From assembly GCF_963678635.1 (NCBI RefSeq), contig NC_087071.1, forward strand, positions 12,725,088 to 12,785,087: 60,000 nucleotides of DNA, written 5' to 3'. A model generated the notes under the pieces. That model did not search any database. It was not told where the DNA came from and worked only from the letters and a program-made list of their open reading frames with translations. Each line of letters starts with the position of its first letter. Position 1 is the stretch's first letter. The DNA comes from Symsagittifera roscoffensis. Its lineage: Eukaryota; Xenacoelomorpha; Acoela; Convolutidae. Positions 1 through 8,391 of this stretch are shown piece after piece. The translations under genes and the position numbers were made by a program.

Positions 1-2
1 GT

Positions 3-1068
3 TTGGAAACGAGAATGGATACGATGAGTAGGGAACAGGCTGAGAGCTCAAGTGCAATACAGACAAAGCTAGACGCTATTCTTGGGAATTCAACACAACA
101 AGACATGCCAGCTGCAGAGAGGACACAAGGTAAGAGAGTGGACTTCGTGGAGCCTCAAAGGAACAAACGACAGTCTACACCGTTACCAGCAACCCGGGAG
201 GCCGCGATTACGGCACCGGTGGGGGCCAGGGCCATTATAAAAAATGGAACAGCGAACACAACCAGTGGTCCAGGGACTCCACGACTCACAACAACGTGGG
301 ACCGGATGCCATGACCTGGGCAAGCACCTGGGAAATGATGAACAGGACGCTAGAAGCCTTCGCCACGAGGAACACCGACTCGAGTGACAGAGGAGGCAAC
401 AAATCCAGGAAAACCTTCAATAAACCGAAGGAGTTCAAAGATGATTCAGATGGATGCATTGACACTTGGGTAGAAGTCATGAGGTTGCACTTAGAACAAG
501 ACAACTTGAACGATGAGAGGCAGGCATGCACAGCGATACTGAGCAATCTGGAAGGAAAGGCATTGAAATGCGTCGTTGCGAAGAAAGAAGAGGAACGCGA
601 CAAAGCGGACAAAATCTTTGAAATATTGTTAAACAGATTCGGCATGAAGGGTCATCAAGCGATGATGCGATTTGAAAAGAGGAGACAAAGGGACGATGAA
701 TCAATAGACAAGTTCCTAGATGATCTTGAGAGCTTGAGAAGAAGGAGTGACCCGGAAGAATCTACCAATCGAAGGAACTTCAGCATCGCCTCAAAGTTCA
801 TTGATGGGGTAAAGAGTGATGACTTGAGAACGATGTTAGCAACGTACTATACATTGTCAAAAGACGGCGCACCAACTCCAGAAGAGATGAGGCAGAAGTC
901 AAGAGAGTACATGCTGATGAAACCCAAGAAATACTCGTACTCAGACAACAGGAACACACAAGGGGGGAGTCAGCCACAAAGGTCGTCATGATACAAGCCC
1001 AGAGATGACATGGACAAACGCAGATCATGCGCTAACTGCGGGTCAGCTGATCATCATGCAAACAGGGC
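3..1068 (+). pseudogene. gag, C-terminal half with broken first zinc knuckle (copy A)
   Basis: This is the capsid part of a retrotransposon Gag. Residues encoded at 296-991 hold the conserved gag region (FKDDSDGCIDTWVEVMRLHL, then FLDDLESLRRRSDP), which in this family builds the capsid-like particle. Against copy B it is broken at about 253 (one base lost), at 989-991 (a Trp codon has become TGA) and at about 1057, where 19 bases are missing and the first CCHC knuckle is destroyed. A two-codon deletion (Gly-Ser lost near 642) is in frame. The upstream 3-250 part is a polar linker. The reading frame runs on into the protease/RT part with no natural gag stop. Confidence 0.85.
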
Positions 1069-2514
1069 ATGAAGAGTTTGGGATATGCACCCGATGAGAA
1101 AGATATGAGCCAGATGGAGGAACACGAGTTCTATAGTGGCTTGATCATCAAAATAGGTGCAAGATGCTTCTTCTGCAACCAAGAGGGGCACTTCAGGATG
1201 GACTGTCCGTTGTTTTGGGAAGCGGTCAAGAATCAGAGTCATCCAAAACACAAGTTGGCGCTAGCAGCGGTGCAGAACCAGAGAAACAGACAAGGTGAAT
1301 TTGAGACGAAAAACATAGAAAGACCAAGTGCGGAGCTACCAACGAAAACTGTGAAAGCTGTAACACAATGTAATAGCGCAGTAGAGGCCACGGCGAAGAA
1401 CGACCTAGCAAAAGACTATGAGAAGGCGGCAGCGGAAGCCATCAACAAAGTGAAACAAGACCTGGCAGCGAAAGAAAGAGAACAACGGTTGAAGCAAGAG
1501 ATCCAAAAACAGAGAATGAACGAAACATTGAGTTGCGCACAAACAATACCAGAAGCTGCTGAGGGGTCGACAAAAAATGGAAACTGCAACACTGTAAAAA
1601 TGGTTACAGGAAAACCATTTGGCATAACAAAGATTGGGGCAAGAATAATGTCAATAATCACTGTGGGCGGCCACGAAGTAACGAGAAACTTAAGCGAACC
1701 AAGTGACCAGACAATAATGCACACTGATGTGTACGCAGATTACTTGAGTTGTATAAGCCCACAAACGACTTCTAGAGCGTTGAGAGCACTACTCACGAGA
1801 GGGGGTAGCAAGTCGGTACGTGTTGATAACAGGTACACAGAAGCTTATGGTCCACATGAAGTGATGCTAAATATAGATGGAATCAACATCTATACCAAAA
1901 CAATGATAACATGTGATGAAGACCTAATTGGGCAAATCTACGTGGGAAGAGAAGAGTTGAAAGTGAGATCGATCGGACACTGCGCCATGCTTGAAGAAGA
2001 TGCGATGCACATCGGTACAGAGGCAGATGTGACAGGACACGTGCTAGACATAAGTGGCAAAAAGACTCAGTTACGTGGGTTACTTGATACGGGAGCAGTC
2101 TTGAGTGTCATACCAATCGAAACTTGGGCACGAATGGGCTTCAACAAAGGTGATTTGATAGATTCGAGAATACGGTTGTCAGCTGCAAACAAAGGGGCCC
2201 TGCGGGTGTTGGGCAGAACGCCGATAATAGCCCCCAATCGAGAGGAACGTAACCTGTGGATGAGCTTTCTTGTGGTAGAAAACCTAGATGAGTCTGACCA
2301 ATTTATTTTAGGCAGAGACTTCATCAGGAACTTTGATGTAGCGATTGATCTAAACAACGCAATGTTCAGGATACGGAACCCGGATAGGAGGTACGCAATC
2401 AAACCGGTAAATTTAATAATAGCAAATGAAACCAAAGCACCGGTATTCTTGAGTAGGAGGGTGAGGCTAAAGGCGAACGAGGCGGCGATTGTAAGCTTAC
2501 GAATGAAAAATTAG
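1069..2514 (+). CDS. Gag-Pol segment: zinc knuckle 2 and aspartic protease (copy A)
   Basis: The segment opens with an intact CX2CX4HX4C knuckle (CFFCNQEGHFRMDC, about residues 34-47), which binds RNA. A Lys/Glu-rich linker follows, then a retropepsin-type aspartic protease with the active-site motif LLDTGAVLSVIP at about 2079-2114. A later hydrophobic LGRDF motif (about 2310) corresponds to the usual ILGxD of the protease flap end. In retroelements this protease cleaves the polyprotein. The segment stops at TAG 2512-2514, where copy B has a Tyr codon, and the same frame stays open beyond, so this is a nonsense mutation rather than a real terminus. Confidence 0.88.
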   Translation: MKSLGYAPDEKDMSQMEEHEFYSGLIIKIGARCFFCNQEGHFRMDCPLFWEAVKNQSHPKHKLALAAVQNQRNRQGEFETKNIERPSAELPTKTVKAVTQCNSAVEATAKNDLAKDYEKAAAEAINKVKQDLAAKEREQRLKQEIQKQRMNETLSCAQTIPEAAEGSTKNGNCNTVKMVTGKPFGITKIGARIMSIITVGGHEVTRNLSEPSDQTIMHTDVYADYLSCISPQTTSRALRALLTRGGSKSVRVDNRYTEAYGPHEVMLNIDGINIYTKTMITCDEDLIGQIYVGREELKVRSIGHCAMLEEDAMHIGTEADVTGHVLDISGKKTQLRGLLDTGAVLSVIPIETWARMGFNKGDLIDSRIRLSAANKGALRVLGRTPIIAPNREERNLWMSFLVVENLDESDQFILGRDFIRNFDVAIDLNNAMFRIRNPDRRYAIKPVNLIIANETKAPVFLSRRVRLKANEAAIVSLRMKN

Positions 2515-3813
2515 AATGAACTAAGTGACAACAAGCAGGTATGTGTAGTCCCAAACCCAAATAGTCAAAGTGCTGCTATTTTAGGAAGATCCTTCTCGAT
2601 TACGAAGAGCGGCCTCTGCGTGAGTGTCTTGTTGAATACCCTTGACATGCCAATCACGGTACAGAGGGGGAGGAAACTGGGATATGCTTTACCTGTTAAA
2701 ACTCGATATGAAATGACTGAAAACCATAAACAAAATGAAGTTGTTGATTGTCCCAATCATAAGGACACAATTTGTATCTTGAGACGATTGAATAAAATAA
2801 AAGATTCATCAGGTCTTGTGAAGTCACTTAAGTCAGAGACGGACGATGGACTATCGAGCTGTTCGAATTTCCCGGAACGGCCCACATTAGACGAAATACA
2901 GGGTGATAAACCGGTTCTACCGGATATTGAACACTTAAGAGGCAAGTTCACGGACGAACAGCTCGAAGCCATCAAGGACGTACTAGAACGGAACGAAGAA
3001 GTTTTTTCAAGACATAAGGTAGACATCGGGTGTTGCAATTTTGTTGAGCATGAAATAGAACTTGAGGAAAACGCAATACCGCACAGAGAGGGGGCGAGGC
3101 GCATGACCCCACACAAATCGGATGCGTGTAGAAAGGAGATTGAAACGCTACTAGAGTATGACATGATAGAACCATCCAAATCACCGTGGGCGTGTGGAGT
3201 AGTGATGGCCAAAAAGAAAGGCGACCAGTTGAGGTTTTGTTGTGACTTTCGATACCTGAACTCCGTCACGGTGAAGGATGCCTATCCCATACCTAGGAAT
3301 GATGAGAGCCTCTCGAAGTTAGGTGATGCAAAATTTTTTACGACTCTTGATTTAGGCTCGGTTTTTTGGCAGGTACCACTCAGGAAGCAGGACAGGGACA
3401 AGACAGGGTTTGCCTGCAAGTTGGGTCTGTTTCAATGGAAACGGATGCCGTTTGGATTTTGCAATGCCACAGCCACATTTCAGCGGTTGATGGCACACGC
3501 GCTGATAGGCGTGACGAAGAAGTATGGCAATCTGGTAATGTGCTATGTGGATGACGTGGTAATAGCGACACCCCCACTAGAGGACCACATTGAAAGACTT
3601 GACGAAGTATTTGCGTGTATGAAGAGGTCGGGGCTGAAGTGCAAACCATCAAAGTGTGAGATACTCAAGGACTCGATAAAATACTCTGGGGAGGATGGTG
3701 GACAAACACGGCATCAGACCAGATCCGGACGCAGTAGAGGCAGTTCTAACTTGGAAATTGCCGAAAACGGAACACCAATTGATGAGCTTTCTGGGTTTTG
3801 CAAATTACTATAG
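2515..3813 (+). CDS. Gag-Pol segment: reverse transcriptase (copy A)
   Basis: Continues the protease frame. The linker (SSCSNFPERP) leads into a Ty3/Gypsy reverse transcriptase: the LRFCCDFRYLN region, the TTLDLGSVFWQVPL motif with the first catalytic Asp, the KRMPFGFCNATATFQRL motif, and CYVDDVVIA at about 3541-3567 with both catalytic aspartates present. The enzyme copies element RNA into DNA. Against copy B an extra base at about 3690 shifts the frame, so the last 40 or so codons to 3813 are out of frame. The first ATG in this stretch is at 2620, but that is not a true start. Confidence 0.88.
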   Translation, partial: NELSDNKQVCVVPNPNSQSAAILGRSFSITKSGLCVSVLLNTLDMPITVQRGRKLGYALPVKTRYEMTENHKQNEVVDCPNHKDTICILRRLNKIKDSSGLVKSLKSETDDGLSSCSNFPERPTLDEIQGDKPVLPDIEHLRGKFTDEQLEAIKDVLERNEEVFSRHKVDIGCCNFVEHEIELEENAIPHREGARRMTPHKSDACRKEIETLLEYDMIEPSKSPWACGVVMAKKKGDQLRFCCDFRYLNSVTVKDAYPIPRNDESLSKLGDAKFFTTLDLGSVFWQVPLRKQDRDKTGFACKLGLFQWKRMPFGFCNATATFQRLMAHALIGVTKKYGNLVMCYVDDVVIATPPLEDHIERLDEVFACMKRSGLKCKPSKCEILKDSIKYSGEDGGQTRHQTRSGRSRGSSNLEIAENGTPIDELSGFCKLL

Positions 3814-4533
3814 GGAATTCGTCAAAGGCTATGCGGACAAGGTTTATCCGATGCAACAGTTAATGAGGCACAAGGGCAAGAAGTTCACGTCGAATAACGC
3901 AGCAGAAGAGTCATTCCAGAGAATAAAGAAAGAGTTGTGCGAGGCCCAGTACTAGGGATGCCAACAGAGAAGGGGATGTACGTACTGGATACGGACGCGT
4001 CGGTAGTAGCGATATCTGGAATTCTCCACCAAGAACAAGAGTGGAACGGGAAGACAGTCTTGAGACCGATAGCGTACGGGAGCAAAGTCCTAAGTGACAC
4101 GGAAATTAAAAACGGAGCACCGAAAGCAGAGATGTTCGCGGTGGTTACCTTTGTCGAGAAATATAGGGCATACCTAGGCAGTGAGCCATTCAAGTTGCGA
4201 GTCGACAACCGGGCACTAAGCTGGCTGAAGACATACTCAATGGACCAAAGTTACATTGGGAGGTGGATAGTTCGCCTGGACGGATACAATATGATAATTG
4301 AGCACAGAACACGAGACAAACATCAAAATGCTGACAGCTTGAGCAAGAAGACGGAGTTCTACGAGAGACAAGAACAGAGGGAGGCAGATAGACCTGAGAT
4401 CAAAGATGGCTTCTCCTTCATGGACAAGGAAACGTATGACAGTCTTCCTCTCACAAGATGGTTGGACAAATCAGGCAAACCAATAGAAGATCACCCCGAG
4501 TTACCGAAGGAAGCTACAAAAAAACAATCCTGA
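3695..4533 (+). pseudogene. Gag-Pol segment: RT thumb/connection and RNase H, frameshifted (copy A)
   Basis: This part is spread over two frames. 3695-3945 encodes the RT tail (PKTEHQLMSFLGFANYYREF). A lost base at about 3945 moves reading to the frame of 3937-4533, which encodes RNase H. The four acidic catalytic positions are visible: VLDTDASVV, KAEMFAV, LRVDNRAL and HQNADSLS. RNase H removes the RNA strand of the RNA-DNA hybrid. Another lost base at about 4520 in an A-rich run shifts reading into the integrase frame. All three breaks are absent in copy B at the same sites. Confidence 0.85.
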
Positions 4534-7500
4534 GAAAGAACCGAGGGATGCCGGTAGGAATATTGCTCAAGTCAAAGATCGTGAGGGAGACGCTCAAAGC
4601 AAAAGGCTACGATCTCAACCAGGTAGAGACGGGGGAAGCACAAATAGACGAAGACTTAAAGGGGTTACTCGAGAGACTAGCAGATGATAAGCCCGTGATT
4701 CAAGAAAACTGTAAAGAGGAACCTGAGGTCACAATACTGCGAAAGAGTGGGACAGGCAGTGATAGAAATACCTCGAAGGTGACTAACCTTGATGGGAAGG
4801 AAGTGGTGCAGTCACGGGTTGAAAAAATCCCAGCTGAATTACTTGAACAGACTAGAGTCAGGAGAAAGAGAGTGGAATTCAAGGAAGAAGCTGAATACCT
4901 GGGACCAGGTCAAGAGTCCGGGGAGCGGTCCACGTCCACAGAAGAAGAAAACACTGAAGGAGAAAATTTGTCCGAGGAGTGTGAAATGTGGGATGAGGAC
5001 TCGGAAGCGAGCAGTGACAATCAAGATAGTCTCTGCATGATATTGGCAGAAGAAAAGATTAGACACCACGACAGGGAACTAAAAACAGATCCGTCCTCAG
5101 GAACCTTCAACTTGGACGTGCAGGAGATACGAGGTGGTGAAGAACTTGAAAGGATTGCAGTTTCGAGGAAGCCATTCAGGGAGCTATCATGCAATTCAAA
5201 TGTGAGAACAAATCTGGTGCCGGAAGACGACATGAAGGTGGTAAGGAGGATAGTATGCGTGAAGCTGAATGACGACGTTCACAATCCTGGGGAGATGAAT
5301 GGGCAGATCATGGCGCTGAAGGAACATGTCAAAGCGAGATATAGGCTGTCGGACCTGATAAGAGCCCAGAGGAATGACAAGATGACAAGCAATCTCTCCA
5401 AATGGATCCGAACGGGGTCCAAGGAGAAAGGGGAACTTGAAGAAGACAGCTACAAGATCCTGAGCCAGTTGTACAAAGAGAGGAAAGAGTTACTCTATCA
5501 CACGGCTGATGGGGTTGTAGCATGCAAGAGAAAAGAAGAAGACAAGATACTACACAAGCACAACCTCATCATACTACCACAATTATATCAAACAGAGGTG
5601 CTGTTCAGATCACATGATCAAATGGGGCACCAGGGGATAGACAAAGTGCAACAAAGAATACTTCACAGGTTCGATTGGCCAGGATTGAGGAAAGCCTGTG
5701 AGAGGTGGGTGAATGCATGCTTGGCATGTTTGCAAGTGAAAGACCCAAGGAAGATGAAATTCCCACTCAAGTCGGTGGCAAGCTCGGAATTTAATGAAGT
5801 GGTGCAGATAGACCATCAGAAGATCTGTATGACGGAGTCAGGGTATAACCAGATACTGGTTATAATTGATCACTTCACAAAGCTAGCAGAGGTGGTGCCG
5901 TGTCAAACAGCTTCAGCAGAGGAGACTTGTGACCACTTGATAACCCATTGGATATCAAGGTATGGTTGTCCAATGACTTTTCAGTCAGACAACGGCAAAG
6001 CCTTTGTGGGGGACTTGATTAAGGAATTGATGAAGAGGTCACACATAGCTCAAGCACACTCGACGACTTACCATCCTCAGACCAACGGGCTGGTAGAAAG
6101 ACAGAATAGGACGTTGGTGAACATGCTGAGGTTATACTGCTCTAGATACATGACGGACTGGGATAAATATCTGCCTCAAGTCGTAGGGGCATACAAGAGT
6201 ACTCAACACTCGACGACGGGAATCAGTCCATTCATGATGTTGACAGGCAAAGAGAGAGCGATGCCTCTGACGTTCTTTTACCCGGAGTATGAAGGAAAGA
6301 GGACGTCGCCTCAAGCTTACATGAAAGAGGCGATCAGGAGACAGCAGGAAATAAACGAGCTATGCAGGAGGAACACTGCGCAGGCACAAATGAGACAGCG
6401 CAAGAAATATGATGAAAAAATATTACAGGCGAAGCCATATGAAGTGGGCCAGTATGTGTGGGTTTTCCAGAATGTGATACCGCCCAAGGGGACGAAGAAA
6501 ATACTCAAGAAATGGAGAGGACCATTCATGATAACTGAAGTACATCAACAAGGACGGTTCTACCGCTTGAGTGCTGGGCGAGCAGCACATTATGAGAACC
6601 TGAAGTATCATGTCCCATCCCCAGAGGACTGGTGTATACCAAAGGACATGGATGGACTAGAGTACCTACTGGTGGAACCAGCATGTGAAGTGAACGAGAA
6701 AGGCACCAGAGATAAAAATGATGGCAATGAGAACTTGAGTTTGGATGACAATGAAAAAATAGACGCGGACTCTGAAGCGGAATCTTTTGTGGAAGAGGAT
6801 TGGAACGATCCGGAGCAAGGTGAGGTGCCGAAGTGGACAGAACCAGACTTGTCAATACCAGCGGGGACAAGGAGTGGCAATCGCAAACGCACAGGCATGA
6901 GGTACAACAGGTACGGGGACGATTTCCTGATGGACGAGATACAGCCCGATGACCTAAGCAAAGAACTAATAAGTGTGGGCGAGCTGGCGGCAGATGGTGA
7001 ATGGCAGATCATCGATGATAATGAACACTACCCACAAGAAGACTACTCGACGCCGGAGCTGGAGACGGATTTAGAGTTGAGCGAGATAGAGAGGAGGGAG
7101 AATACGAACCTGAGGATATTAGAATGGATGCGCGACGTCAAGAACGGAAGCGAGGAAGGACAGAGCATACAGCAAGTTGACATATCAGCGGGGAAGTACA
7201 CGAAAACGCAGGATCCTCTTTTCGGCTGGACGGCAACAGACAGCCCGCTCGACATTCCGCCGGATAATTCAGACCCAGTATCATCGACGGGGACGTCGAT
7301 AAATATTTTTGTCCGGGGAGTGGGGGTAGGACTTACCCACACCAAAAATTTGACGATAAAGAAACTCAGAGAAGTGAGAGAAAAGTGCGGACTGGAACTG
7401 GAAGGGGAGGAGGCCGAGCCTACCATAGGACGGAATTTCAAAACGAAGTTTGAAATACCAAACGAATACTCAGAAAATATCCCGATAACGGATAGTGACT

Positions 7501-7925
7501 TCATTCTGTCAGACAGGACTAGCGCAATCTGTATCACGGCGGATATGAGTTTCAAATCAAGACTGGAAGCTGACTTCAAGAGGGAGTACCAGAACGTGGA
7601 GTTTCTGTTTAGACAGAGACCGGGACTGGGAGGAATGGCCGCGCTTCCACCATCAGTAGCACAAGTCCCGGGCAAATACCTATGCTTCCTAGTGACGAGG
7701 GTCAATGACAGGAACACGATCGATCCTGAACACGTGATGTTGGCACTAACGAGACTACGAGACGTCGTGATTGAGAGGGGCATAACGGAGGTCTCAATGC
7801 CGGTGTATGACCCAAACAGGGGGAAATTGAGCCCAAGGGAATTGTACGCTTTCCTACACGTGGTCTTCGCAGAAACTGAGATAATGGTGCATCTTCACAA
7901 GAAATACTACTTGAGCATCGCCTGA
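4520..7925 (+). CDS. Gag-Pol C-terminal segment: integrase, acidic linker, macro-like domain (copy A)
   Basis: The integrase is complete in motifs. The HHCC zinc site is HDQMGH with CLAC at about 5610-5730. The DDE core is D in VVQIDH (5811), D in QSDNGKAF (5988) and E in GLVERQN (6096), which gives D-D-35-E spacing. A GPF module follows at about 6507 (KKWRGPFMITEV). The protein does not end there. An acidic linker of about 250 residues follows, then IFVRGVGVGLTHT (7300-7340), then a C-terminal domain of about 150 residues (7468-7922) whose pattern resembles TARG1-type macro domains (ITDSDF, AICITADMSF, YLCFLVTRV, ITEVSMPVYD). In frame from about 4520; the ATG at 4458 is out of frame. No break is seen in this segment. 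Confidence 0.87.
7283..7330 (+). promoter_or_regulatory. Conserved hairpin plus GTCCGGGGAG block inside ORF1 (copy A)
   Basis: A perfect inverted repeat with 7-base arms around GGGA (7283-7300, ATCGACG-GGGA-CGTCGAT) is followed ten bases later by GTCCGGGGAG (7311-7320) and a G-rich run. The block is almost identical in copies B and C even at silent codon positions, and a variant lies in every LTR. Function unknown; a cis-acting RNA or DNA signal is inferred. Confidence 0.6.
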
Positions 7926-8391
7926 GTCGGGTACGCGGGGGTCTGGAGTTGGGCATGAGGGAAGAATCTCGAGTTAGGTGTGGGGGTACAAAACAGGTAA
8001 AGAATTTTAGAGGTGATTGGCATGACAATTAACATTTTAAATGATTGATGGTGCTAAAACATAAAATGAATCTGCATGTTTTTAGAAGATTTCCAATTGA
8101 ACTATTTTAGTAAGACGGAAAGGAAAGGGTTTTAAATATAGCAGTGAAGGGGGGTTTTTAGGGTAGGAACACAGCCTGTTAGTCTAAAAATGGGGTGTTA
8201 TGTTCAGATTGATTTGGTAAAGTCAAATTGACTACTCAACTGTATTCAATTGAAGAAAGAGAAAACAAGTTGAACGACACCTCAAGAAGTAAACTCAAGT
8301 TGCTAATACTCAAGTTGCTCAAGAAGTAAACTCAAGTTGCTCAGGTAAGACTCAAGTTGCTAATACTCAAGATCACTTGGAAATTACGGAA
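7926..8391 (+). promoter_or_regulatory. ORF1-ORF2 gap with splice-acceptor-like site and CTCAAG repeats (copy A)
   Basis: No coding region is seen. The stretch up to about 8110 matches the same gap in copy B. A site resembling a 3' splice acceptor (TTATGTTCAG, AG at 8206-8207) lies 185 bases before the ORF2 ATG and corresponds to a stronger CTGTTTTCAG in copy B. Between 8280 and 8375 CTCAAG occurs seven times, mostly as ACTCAAGTTGCT units. ORF2 would need splicing, trans-splicing or an internal promoter to be translated. Confidence 0.5.
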
